A stretch of DNA of 55,114 nucleotides from an uncultured Spirochaetales bacterium (GCA_937991975.1 CALKLC010000123.1:1-55114), one strand, 5' to 3'. Numbered from the stretch's first letter, positions 29,388 through 38,016 are shown. The notes: a model not told the origin generated them from the letters alone. A program made the numbers and translations.

Positions 29388-30656
29388 TTAAATTGATTCT
29401 TCCAGGCAGATTTGCCGGGCTGCCAGGAATAGGGCTTGTACCCCCTTATTGACCGCCTCGGGCTCACACCATTCCTCCGGTGTATGACTGCGACCCCCTT
29501 TGCAGGGAACAAACAGCATTCCCACCGGTGCCAGGGAAGAGATCTGATTCATATCATGGCCGGCCCCGCTGGAGAGTTCCATCCAGCGGGGAGTAAGAAC
29601 AGCTGCAACTTCCTTTAAAACTCTCTGTAAGCCCGGATCTGTCGCGATGGGAGGGGATGTGGAGAGAACCTCCATAGATAGGGGTACCCCTCTCCTTTCT
29701 CCTATCTGTTCTGCCTGCTGTCGAATCGATTGGGTTAAGGCGTCGAGGGTATCTACCTGCAGGCTTCTAATTTCTGCGAAAGCTTCTACTCTTTCTGGAA
29801 TAACGTTTGCCGCATTCGGATACACAGTGAGTTTTCCTACCGTTCCCACAAGGGGTTCAGGGTCGATCGTAATAGCCATTCTTTTACAGAGAGTTTCTAG
29901 GACCAGTACGAGCTCTGCCATGGCGGTTAGAGCATCCTTTCGGTATGCCATGGGGGTGGTTCCCGCATGATCCGCCCGTCCATGGGCTATGAACTTTATT
30001 CTGCGGATTCCCACTATTCCCTTTACAACGCCTAGATCTTTTCCGTTTGATTCCAGTACAGGCCCCTGTTCGATATGCAATTCTAGACCCCCGAAAATAC
30101 TGGCTGGTTTCCAGGCAGCTTTTGCAACCAGGATAGAGTCTCCGCCTGCGGAATCGATCGCTTCCGCAAGGGTGCGGCCGTTACTGTCCCGCCGCTCTAA
30201 GGCGTCTACAGGCAAAGTACCGGCCATGGCTCGGCTTCCAATGGTAGAAATTCCGAACTCTGTAGGCTCTTCAGCCGTGAAATCCACAACGATAAGTCCC
30301 CTTAAGGGAGAAAGGCTGTGCAGTGCCTTCGCAACCTGAATCCCCCCCACAACACCCAGCACCCCATCAAACCGCCCCCCCTGCAATACCGTGTCAGTAT
30401 GGGAACCTAGGAGGAGGGGCGGTAACGTAATGTCCTTTCCAGGCAAGAAGCCCAGTAAGTTCGCTGCCGGGTCTTGCTTCACTTCCAGACCCGCATTCTC
30501 CATCCATTGTTTTACCAGTTGCCTCCCCTGATTGTATGCGGGTGTAAAGGCCCGGCGTGTCCACCCTGGAATATTTTTTTCCCGGATTTCGGATAATTCC
30601 ATGATCTGTTTAAAGGCATCCGGAAAGTTGGGCAGAATGGTTGGGTTCCTATGCAT
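29388..30656 (-). CDS. M20-family Zn-dependent amidase (N-carbamoyl-L-amino acid hydrolase / allantoate amidohydrolase-like)
   Basis: LLGSHTDTVLQGGRFDGVLGVVGG; FTAEEPTEFGISTIGSRAMAG; GRADHAGTTPM; SSGAGHDMNQIS. Confidence 0.88.
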   Translation of the reverse strand: MHRNPTILPNFPDAFKQIMELSEIREKNIPGWTRRAFTPAYNQGRQLVKQWMENAGLEVKQDPAANLLGFLPGKDITLPPLLLGSHTDTVLQGGRFDGVLGVVGGIQVAKALHSLSPLRGLIVVDFTAEEPTEFGISTIGSRAMAGTLPVDALERRDSNGRTLAEAIDSAGGDSILVAKAAWKPASIFGGLELHIEQGPVLESNGKDLGVVKGIVGIRRIKFIAHGRADHAGTTPMAYRKDALTAMAELVLVLETLCKRMAITIDPEPLVGTVGKLTVYPNAANVIPERVEAFAEIRSLQVDTLDALTQSIRQQAEQIGERRGVPLSMEVLSTSPPIATDPGLQRVLKEVAAVLTPRWMELSSGAGHDMNQISSLAPVGMLFVPCKGGRSHTPEEWCEPEAVNKGVQALFLAARQICLEESI

Positions 30657-30712
30657 GCGTACACCATAGAACTTTTACGTCTCGTTTTTCAACCAGTTTA
30701 AGCGGGGTTACA

Positions 30713-30760
30713 TTGACAAAATAGGAATCCTGGGGTAAAAATAAATGGAATACTGTTCCA
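30713..30760 (+). promoter_or_regulatory. putative promoter plus IclR-type operator upstream of the acyl-CoA synthetase gene
   Basis: TTGACA (30713-30718), 17-nt spacer, TAAAAA; perfect palindrome TGGAA-TACTG-TTCCA at 30746-30760. Confidence 0.5.
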
Positions 30761-30781
30761 CAATGAGGTATATCTAACCGT

Positions 30782-32926
30782 ATGGCAAGTTCACTGTTCC
30801 CAGATCTGCATCCTATGATGGAACCTGCATCTATCGCTGTAATTGGCGCTAGCGAGAACCGGGGGCCGGGAAGGCAGGTATTGGAAAACCTGTTCCAGTT
30901 AGGATACGCGGGTAAGATTTATCCCATCAACCCGAAATACAGCAAAGTGCTGGACCTCCCCTGTTACCCGAGTATGCAAAAGGTGTACGAGGAGCAGGGT
31001 TCGGTAGATATGCTGGCAATTCTTTTGGGCAGGGACGCCATTCTTCCAGTATTAGAAGAAGCCGCCGAGGCAGGGGTAAAGGCTGCCTGGGCGTTTGCAA
31101 GCGGGTTTGCAGAAGCAGACGAAGAAGGGAAGGCATTGCAGCATAGGCTTACCGACTTTTGCAAGAAGCACCGTATCCTCTTTTGCGGTCCCAACTGTGT
31201 GGGATTCTTGAATCCGGCCAAAAAAACGGGTACCTACAGTGCGCCGGCTCCCAAGGAAATCCGTGCCGGGAACCTGGGGTTTGTCGCCCAAAGCGGGTAC
31301 GTCTGTTTAGCCATGGCGAACTCCGGCAGGGGAATTGGGTTCAGCTCCATCTGTTCTTCAGGGAACGAGGCAGTGTTGGACGCTACGGATTACATGAACT
31401 ACCTGCTGGAACAGGAAGAGACGAAAGTTGTCGGCGGTTTTATCGAACAGTTCCGGTATCCGGAAAAGTTGATTCACCTTGCGCAAAAAGCCCGTGACCG
31501 TGGAAAACCTCTGGTGCTGATAAAAGTTGGAAAATCAACCCTGGCCAAACGAGCTACGGAAGCGCACACAGGGGCATTGGCTGGAGAAGATGATGTGCAG
31601 GATGCTCTTTTCGAAAAACTCGGAATTATCCGCGTACAGGATCTGGAAGAATTGTTTGAAACAGCCGAGCTGTGTATCAAATATCCTGTTCCCCCCTCGG
31701 GATCCAGAGTGTTTGCCTTTACCCTGTCAGGAGGTATCATCAGTCTCTTTGGAGACCTGGCAGAACCGGTAAGGTTGCAGCTCCCCCAGTGGTCCGATGA
31801 GGGCGTGCGGGAAGTAAAACAGCACCTTCCGCCCTATGCTTCTGTGTCCAACCCTCTGGATGCCTGGGGATACGGGAAGATCGAACAAACCTACCCCGCT
31901 TTTCTAAAAGCCGCTGCAAAAGAAGAAGCGGATGTCCTGCTAATTCTTCAGGACCTACCCCCTGGAATGGCGAAACCTCAGGTGGAACAATACATGGTAC
32001 CGGTGCGAGCAGCCGCAGAGGTGTATGCCACTTATGGGAAACCGGTCATTGTGCTGAGCAATACCGCCTCTGGGCTTCATGAAGAACCCAAAGCGTATCT
32101 GGATAATGCAAAGGTGCCTCTCCTGCAGGGAACCCGACCAGGGCTTGCCGCTCTCGAGAAATGGCTAGAGTACGGGAAAAAACTCTCTACCCCCCTTCAA
32201 GTTACAGACTTATTCCCCCTTCGATCGAAGTCTCCGTCACCTTCATGGCTTTCGGAGTTCCCCAAGGGAGCCTTGTCTGAAGCCCGGTCCAAACAGCTCC
32301 TTTCCCGGTTTGAAATTGTATGTTCTCAGGAATACCTGTGTTCCTCTTTGGAGGAAACCCTACAGAGGGCGGAAGAGGTGGGGTACCCTGTGGTTCTGAA
32401 GGTTATGTCCCCGGATGTACCGCATAAAACCGAGGCCGGCGCTGTGGCGCTGGGGGTCCGGGGACCTGCTGAACTGAAGGAAGCATACAATCGTATCGTC
32501 ACAAACACGAAAACATACAAACCAACTGCACGGATCGAAGGAGTCCTCTGCCAGAGGATGATCGAACACCCTGTGGCCGAATGCTTCTGCGGAGTTCTTG
32601 TGGATCCTTCCTTTGGGCCGGCTATTCTGTTCGGTTTGGGCGGGGTATGGGTCGAGGTGTTCAGGAACCGGTCTGTGGGGATACCCCCCCTCACGATGCA
32701 TGAAGCCTATGAAATGATCCGGCGGACCTTCGTGTATTCCCTTCTTAACGGGTACAGAGGGCGGCCAGAAGGGGATATAGAAAGTCTTGCCCAGCTTCTC
32801 TGCAAGGTGGGAGACCTGGCTTTAACGCTGGGGAAAAACCTGCAGGCGTTAGATTTGAATCCTGTCCTTGTTCTTCCCAAAGGGCAGGGAGTGTATCTGG
32901 CAGATGCACTTATCATACTGCAGTGA
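30782..32926 (+). CDS. acetate/acyl-CoA ligase (ADP-forming), fused alpha-beta
   Basis: CoA-binding N-terminus (IAVIGASENRGPGRQVLENL), FVAQSG, EAHTGALAG, C-terminal ATP-grasp (GYPVVLKVMSPDVPHKTEAGAVALGV). Confidence 0.92.
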   Translation: MASSLFPDLHPMMEPASIAVIGASENRGPGRQVLENLFQLGYAGKIYPINPKYSKVLDLPCYPSMQKVYEEQGSVDMLAILLGRDAILPVLEEAAEAGVKAAWAFASGFAEADEEGKALQHRLTDFCKKHRILFCGPNCVGFLNPAKKTGTYSAPAPKEIRAGNLGFVAQSGYVCLAMANSGRGIGFSSICSSGNEAVLDATDYMNYLLEQEETKVVGGFIEQFRYPEKLIHLAQKARDRGKPLVLIKVGKSTLAKRATEAHTGALAGEDDVQDALFEKLGIIRVQDLEELFETAELCIKYPVPPSGSRVFAFTLSGGIISLFGDLAEPVRLQLPQWSDEGVREVKQHLPPYASVSNPLDAWGYGKIEQTYPAFLKAAAKEEADVLLILQDLPPGMAKPQVEQYMVPVRAAAEVYATYGKPVIVLSNTASGLHEEPKAYLDNAKVPLLQGTRPGLAALEKWLEYGKKLSTPLQVTDLFPLRSKSPSPSWLSEFPKGALSEARSKQLLSRFEIVCSQEYLCSSLEETLQRAEEVGYPVVLKVMSPDVPHKTEAGAVALGVRGPAELKEAYNRIVTNTKTYKPTARIEGVLCQRMIEHPVAECFCGVLVDPSFGPAILFGLGGVWVEVFRNRSVGIPPLTMHEAYEMIRRTFVYSLLNGYRGRPEGDIESLAQLLCKVGDLALTLGKNLQALDLNPVLVLPKGQGVYLADALIILQ

Positions 32927-32950
32927 ACAGTAAATCCATTATTCAGGAGG

Positions 32951-34765
32951 ATGATTGTGAAAGAGATACTTTCGGGGAATGAGGCGATTGCCCGGGGAGC
33001 TTACGAAGCGGGGATCCAGATCGCCGTCGGGTACCCCGGAACCCCCAGTTCAGAAATCATAGAAAATATCGTGAAGCGGTATGGCGACACAATCTATGCG
33101 GAATGGTCAGTAAATGAAAAGGTCGCCATGGATGCAGCCGCAGGGGCAGCGTATTCAGGTAAGCGTGCCCTGGTAACCACCAAACAGGTAGGGATGAATG
33201 TGCTATCCGACTCCCTCCTGTACACCGTGTACACAGGTGCCGAAGCGGGTTTAGTGGTCCTCACAGCTGACGATCCTGGATTGTTCAGTTCGCAGAATGA
33301 ACAGGATAACCGCTGGTACTCGAGACTGGCAAAAATCCCTACGCTGGAACCGGCGGACAGCCAGGAAGCGAAAGATTTTATCGTGCAGGGTATCCAGCTA
33401 TCAGAACAGTTCGACATACCTGTACTGGTTCGATCTGTGATGCGGGTATCCCATTCGAAGAGCATCGTAACCTTAGGGGAGCGGAAGGAGAATCCCAAAA
33501 CGATCGGTCCTTTCCCGAGAAAACCGGAGAAGTACAATTGCACTGCCTCTCACGCCCGGCACATGCATGTGAAACTGGAAGAAAAGCTTAAAACCATCCA
33601 GGCTTTTGCCGATACCTCGCACCTGAATCGGATAGAATGGGGAGACAGGGAACTGGGTATCATTACAAGCGGTGTGGTGTACACGTACGCCAGGGAAGTC
33701 TTTCCGGATGCCTCCATTCTCAAACTGGGTATGAGTTATCCGATTCCCAAAGGAATGATCCTCGAGTTTTCAAAAGGGGTAAAACAACTATTGGTGATCG
33801 AGGAGTTGGACCCTGTATTAGAGGAACAGATCCGGGCCATGGGAATTGCGGTTCGGGGTAAGGATGTGTTCCCGCCCTATTTTGAACTACTCCCCGATGA
33901 TATTCTGAAGTACTGCAGGGAAGCAGGCATATCCATTCGTAAGAGTTTCCCTGTCAAGGAAACGGTTAAACCTCAAAATCTCCCTATTCGATCCCCGGTT
34001 TTTTGCCCAGGCTGTCCTCACAGGTCCTCCTTTTACCTGTTCGCCAAGCTGAAGCTCCCTGTGGCTGGAGACATTGGCTGTTACAACCTCGGCACCCTGC
34101 CGCCCTTCAAGGCCCAGCACACGATGGGCTCTATGGGAGCCAGTATTGGGGTGCTCCACGGGATGGCTCTGGCAGATATTCCGGAAGATCGGGTCTGCAC
34201 CATAGGGGACAGCACCTTCTTCCATGCGGGCATCCCCCCTCTTGTGAACATGGTGCACACGGGTACACGGGGAACGGTGATCATTATGGACAACTCGGTA
34301 ACCGCGATGACTGGACATCAAGACCATCCGGGAGTGGACTGGTCCGTGGTGCCTAACCGCAAGGCAAAAGCCGTGGACATAGAATCCCTCGTGAAAGCCA
34401 TTGGTGTCGGTTTCGTAAAGACGGTAAATGCCTTCAGTATAAAAGAGGTAGAGGAAGGGTTAAAAGAATGCCTTGCCTACAAGGACGGGCCCTCGGTTCT
34501 TATTACCAAAGGGCCATGCATCTTCGTAAGCAGGGAACCCAAACCTCCCTACCGGGTGGACCAGGACATCTGCATCGCCTGCGGAACCTGCTTTAAAGTA
34601 GGGTGTCCGGGTAATGTGCTTTCCGACGTAAAGCATCCCAAGACCGGGAAGTTCAAAGCCGCGATCGATCCGACCTTATGTAATGGGTGCGGGGTTTGTT
34701 CGCAAGTCTGCCCGGTGAAAGCGATTAAACCCACTGGAACCGCTTCTGATTCTGTACAGTTTTAA
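32951..34765 (+). CDS. iorA: indolepyruvate ferredoxin oxidoreductase alpha subunit
   Basis: AIARGAYEAGIQIAVGYPGTPSSEI; TPP motif GDSTFFHAGIPPLVN; C-terminal 2x[4Fe-4S]. Confidence 0.94.
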   Translation: MIVKEILSGNEAIARGAYEAGIQIAVGYPGTPSSEIIENIVKRYGDTIYAEWSVNEKVAMDAAAGAAYSGKRALVTTKQVGMNVLSDSLLYTVYTGAEAGLVVLTADDPGLFSSQNEQDNRWYSRLAKIPTLEPADSQEAKDFIVQGIQLSEQFDIPVLVRSVMRVSHSKSIVTLGERKENPKTIGPFPRKPEKYNCTASHARHMHVKLEEKLKTIQAFADTSHLNRIEWGDRELGIITSGVVYTYAREVFPDASILKLGMSYPIPKGMILEFSKGVKQLLVIEELDPVLEEQIRAMGIAVRGKDVFPPYFELLPDDILKYCREAGISIRKSFPVKETVKPQNLPIRSPVFCPGCPHRSSFYLFAKLKLPVAGDIGCYNLGTLPPFKAQHTMGSMGASIGVLHGMALADIPEDRVCTIGDSTFFHAGIPPLVNMVHTGTRGTVIIMDNSVTAMTGHQDHPGVDWSVVPNRKAKAVDIESLVKAIGVGFVKTVNAFSIKEVEEGLKECLAYKDGPSVLITKGPCIFVSREPKPPYRVDQDICIACGTCFKVGCPGNVLSDVKHPKTGKFKAAIDPTLCNGCGVCSQVCPVKAIKPTGTASDSVQF

Positions 34766-34778
34766 CAGGAGTATAGGA

Positions 34779-35372
34779 ATGAAAGAGATCAATTTTTTAA
34801 TTCTCGGTGTAGGGGGGCAGGGAACGATCCTCGCGGGAGATGTGCTTTCCGAAGCAGGGATGGTGGCTGGATACGATGTAAAAAAGTCCGATATCCTGGG
34901 GCTGGCCATAAGGAGCGGGAGTGTTACCAGTTTCATCCGGTGGGGGACACAGGTGCACTCCCCGGTGCCGCCGAAAAACTCGATCGATTACCTCGTTGCC
35001 TTTGAACCCCTGGAAAGCCTTCGGATGCTGGATTATTTAAAGTCAGATTCAACCGTGATCCTGAATGAGTACAAAATTCCGCCTGTGGCCGTTTCCACCG
35101 GCCAGGCTACCTATCCGGCTCAGGAAGAGATCCTTCGGTACCTGGAGCAGAACTCTTCCCGCATTATCCGACTGAATGCCACGCAACGAACACAAGAGTT
35201 AGGGAGTGTCAAGGTGCTGAACATCTTCATGATCGGAGTCCTCGCTTCTCTTCTTCCCGTTTCACCGAGCGTCTGGGAAGCAGCTATTAAGAAATTCGCT
35301 CCCCCCAAATTCCTGGATCTGAACCTGAAAGCTTTTTACAAGGGTTACGAACAGTACGTAAAGGCAAAATAG
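34779..35372 (+). CDS. iorB: indolepyruvate ferredoxin oxidoreductase beta subunit
   Basis: ILGVGGQGTILAGDVLSEAG; follows iorA. Confidence 0.92.
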   Translation: MKEINFLILGVGGQGTILAGDVLSEAGMVAGYDVKKSDILGLAIRSGSVTSFIRWGTQVHSPVPPKNSIDYLVAFEPLESLRMLDYLKSDSTVILNEYKIPPVAVSTGQATYPAQEEILRYLEQNSSRIIRLNATQRTQELGSVKVLNIFMIGVLASLLPVSPSVWEAAIKKFAPPKFLDLNLKAFYKGYEQYVKAK

Positions 35373-35400
35373 ACGCCTGAACAATTATTAGGAGAATAGT

Positions 35401-36126
35401 ATGAAAATCATGGTGATCAATCCGAATAGTTCTGTAGAAATGACCCGGCATCTGGAAAAGGAACTGGTAAAAATCAAACGGCCGGACACTGAACTGAGGG
35501 TGGTATGCCCGGACTGCGGTCCCATTACCATTGAATCCAATTACGACGCAGTAATCGCGGCCTCCTGCATGCTCCCTCTGGTTAAAAAAGCGAATGCCGA
35601 GGGGTACGACGCCATTATTATCGCCTGCTTCAGCGATCCAGGGATTGAGGCGGCTAAGGAAGTGTCCGATATCCTGGTGCTAGGGATCCAGGAAGTGTCC
35701 CTCCATGTAGCAGCGATGCTAGGGGCAAAGTTTACCATCCTTACCCCCTTACAGAAGAGAGTTCCCGCTAAGGAGTATGAAGTGCGGCGGTACAAGCTGG
35801 AACAGGCCCTCGCTTCGGTTCGGCCTCTCGGTATGACCGTGGCGGAAACGGACGCCGATCCTGTCAGAACAAAGGAACGGATTCTAGAAGTGGCCAGGCA
35901 GGCAGTCGAGGAGGATGGGGCAGAGGTGATCGTGTTGGGATGCGCGGGAATGGTGGGATACGCAGAGGAAGTGGAAAGAAAACTGGGAATCAAAGTGCTG
36001 GATCCTTCTTCCGTAACCCTGAAAGTCTGCGAGGGAATGGTGGACGCGGGCCTAAAGCACGCCAAAAGAGCCTTCTACGCTACCCCCCCTGCAAAGCTCT
36101 TTAAAGGATCCCCTTGTAACGCATAA
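35401..36126 (+). CDS. Asp/Glu/hydantoin racemase family protein
   Basis: MVINPNSS; IIACFSDPGIEAAKEV; VLGCAGMVGYA (two catalytic Cys contexts). Confidence 0.9.
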   Translation: MKIMVINPNSSVEMTRHLEKELVKIKRPDTELRVVCPDCGPITIESNYDAVIAASCMLPLVKKANAEGYDAIIIACFSDPGIEAAKEVSDILVLGIQEVSLHVAAMLGAKFTILTPLQKRVPAKEYEVRRYKLEQALASVRPLGMTVAETDADPVRTKERILEVARQAVEEDGAEVIVLGCAGMVGYAEEVERKLGIKVLDPSSVTLKVCEGMVDAGLKHAKRAFYATPPAKLFKGSPCNA

Positions 36127-36140
36127 ATGCACTAATCCTC

Positions 36141-36169
36141 TTGACAATACATCCCATTCCCTGTATTTT
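36141..36169 (+). promoter_or_regulatory. trp operon promoter
   Basis: TTGACA (36141-36146), exactly 17-nt spacer, TATTTT (36164-36169). Confidence 0.75.
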
Positions 36170-36175
36170 ATAGCC

Positions 36176-36253
36176 ATGATCGTTTCTATAAATAGAAACA
36201 AATCAGGATGGTGGTGGCTCAATTCCCCGATACCTCGAACGGCGCCCGAATGA
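36176..36253 (+). CDS. trpL: trp leader peptide (25 aa) MIVSINRNKSGWWWLNSPIPRTAPE
   Basis: Short ORF with three tandem TGG codons (36209-36217), between the trp promoter and an intrinsic terminator upstream of trpE. Confidence 0.85.
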   Translation: MIVSINRNKSGWWWLNSPIPRTAPE

Positions 36254-36301
36254 AACGGAAGGGCATAGCCGCCGGTATCGGAATAGGAAGCCACCGGCGG
36301 C
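36213..36301 (+). promoter_or_regulatory. trp attenuator alternative stem-loops
   Basis: GGTGGCT (36213-36219):AGCCACC (36289-36295) and CCGATACC (36227-36234):GGTATCGG (36274-36281) form one long stem; GCCGCCGGT (36268-36276):ACCGGCGGC (36293-36301) is mutually exclusive with both. Confidence 0.7.
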
Positions 36302-36312
36302 GGGATAAAAAG

Positions 36313-36339
36313 ACCGCACCGGCAAGGTGCGGTTTTTTT
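36313..36339 (+). terminator. trp attenuator intrinsic terminator
   Basis: ACCGCACC-GGCAA-GGTGCGGT stem-loop followed by TTTTTT. Confidence 0.9.
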
Positions 36340-36342
36340 ATG

Positions 36343-36412
36343 GGCAGAGAAGAACAGGCAGAGAAGAACAGGCAGAGAAGAGCAGGCAGAGGAGGACGGG
36401 CAGAGGAGGGCA
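36343..36412 (+). repeat. five tandem copies of a 14-nt repeat (GGCAGAGAAGAACA-type)
   Basis: Copies at 36343, 36357, 36371, 36385, 36399; the first two are identical, the last three diverged. Confidence 0.9.
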
Positions 36413-36496
36413 TCCCTATGGAAAAAGAGCACTGGGAAACGAAAACAGGCATTCGAATAGCGTGAATAACATCAAAAGGATAGCAGGAGGATTTTG

Positions 36497-38005
36497 ATGG
36501 AAAAGCAGAAAAGCATCGTAAAGATCATTCCGGGTGAACGGTTCACCCCTGTCACGCTGGCCAAGAAGCTGGGAGCGTTCGCTCTTTTGGAATCCTCTTC
36601 CTTTGTAAAGGGGAAGGAACGATACTCCCTTCTTCTGGTTCGAAAAGGTTTCCAGCTGGAACAACGGGATGGTACGGTTTTCTATATCGACGAAACAAAA
36701 CGGGCAAAGATGTCCACCGTGTATCGGGATATCCTCGATGCCTGTTCCTACTTTGCCGAACAGCACCATCCGCCTGCCCAGGACTTTCCCTTCCCTTCCG
36801 GAGGGGTAGGGTTTTTGAGCTATGAGTTCGCCCGGTACTGCGACACGATCAAATTCAGAGACCGGCCCGATCCTTTAGGCTTGCCGGAAGCTTCCTTTCT
36901 CTTTGGGCATGTGTTCGTCGTGTTCGACCATTATACGGACCTTTTGTACTTGATCGGATTGAACTACGCAGAACATCGGATCGATCTGGAACGGGCCCTT
37001 CTCGAAACAGAAGAAACGATCCGGGATTTCAACTTCAATTACTTGCAGGAACCGAGCGGCAAGTTTTCGATGAAGGTGGAGGAGGATCCCTTCGATCGCA
37101 AACGATTTATCCAGGGCGTGGGGACCCTCCGAAAGGAGATTATCGCGGGAAACCTATTACAGGCCGTTCTGTCCCGCCGGATCACACTGACTACAACCAT
37201 GCCCGCTTTCGAAGCGTACCGAAACCTCCGGAGAGTCAACCCTTCCCCCTACCAGTTCTACCTTCATTTCGGAGACTACGAGTTGTTCGGCGCTTCCCCG
37301 GAGATGCACGTCAAAGTGAAGGATGGGAAGGCGGTAATTCATCCCATCGCAGGTACCCGCCGGAGGGGTAAAACAGAGAAGGAAGACAGGGCATTGGAAG
37401 CAGAACTGCGGGAAGATCCCAAAGAAAAAGCGGAACACCTGATGCTGGTGGACCTGGCACGGAATGATCTGGGAAGGATCTGCGAGCCTGGTTCCGTACG
37501 GGTGACCACCTTCATGAACGTGGAACGGTATTCCCATGTGATGCACCTCGTTTCAGAGGTAGAAGGAGTGATCCAGAAGGGTAACGCCGGGGGTTCAAAG
37601 GCAGACGGTGCAGGTTCAAGCCCGGCTATGGCGGGTTCCATCTCGGCAGCTGGAAGTTCGCATCCGGAGGCAGCCCATGTAGCCGATGTGATTCGGGCCA
37701 CCTTTCCCGCAGGTACGGTTTCGGGGGCTCCCAAGATCCGGGCGGTTGAAACCCTCGATCGGATAGAGCCCGTGCCAAGGAGTTTCTATGCGGGACTGGT
37801 GGGGTATTTCGAAGCGGGAGGTGGATTCGATTCCTGCATCACCATCCGCAGTGCTCTGAAACGGGGAAACCGGATCGTGCTCCAGGCAGGCGCCGGAGTG
37901 GTGTACGATTCTACTCCCGAGAGAGAATACGAGGAAACACAGGAAAAGCTCGGAGCCTTAGAGGCGGCCCTCGGTTTGACCCAGGATAGCGAATTAGCTC
38001 TGTAG
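36497..38005 (+). CDS. trpE: anthranilate synthase component I
   Basis: ALLESS (Trp feedback LLES motif), IAGTRRRGKTEKEDRALE, DLARNDLGR, FPAGTVSGAPKIRA; RBS AGGAGG then ATG 36497. Confidence 0.96.
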   Translation: MEKQKSIVKIIPGERFTPVTLAKKLGAFALLESSSFVKGKERYSLLLVRKGFQLEQRDGTVFYIDETKRAKMSTVYRDILDACSYFAEQHHPPAQDFPFPSGGVGFLSYEFARYCDTIKFRDRPDPLGLPEASFLFGHVFVVFDHYTDLLYLIGLNYAEHRIDLERALLETEETIRDFNFNYLQEPSGKFSMKVEEDPFDRKRFIQGVGTLRKEIIAGNLLQAVLSRRITLTTTMPAFEAYRNLRRVNPSPYQFYLHFGDYELFGASPEMHVKVKDGKAVIHPIAGTRRRGKTEKEDRALEAELREDPKEKAEHLMLVDLARNDLGRICEPGSVRVTTFMNVERYSHVMHLVSEVEGVIQKGNAGGSKADGAGSSPAMAGSISAAGSSHPEAAHVADVIRATFPAGTVSGAPKIRAVETLDRIEPVPRSFYAGLVGYFEAGGGFDSCITIRSALKRGNRIVLQAGAGVVYDSTPEREYEETQEKLGALEAALGLTQDSELAL

Positions 38006-38016
38006 GAGGTACCTTC

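Noticed and set aside
36170-36340. T-box riboswitch controlling trpE
   Set aside because: No AGGGTGGNACCGCG-like T-box sequence or specifier-loop architecture seen; the WWW leader ORF explains the region better.
36343-36412. CRISPR array or TRAP (MtrB) binding site
   Set aside because: The 14-nt units are contiguous with no spacers, so it is not a CRISPR array. NAG spacing is only loosely like TRAP sites and uses CAG/AAG as well as GAG; no mtrB is in view. Kept only as a tandem repeat.
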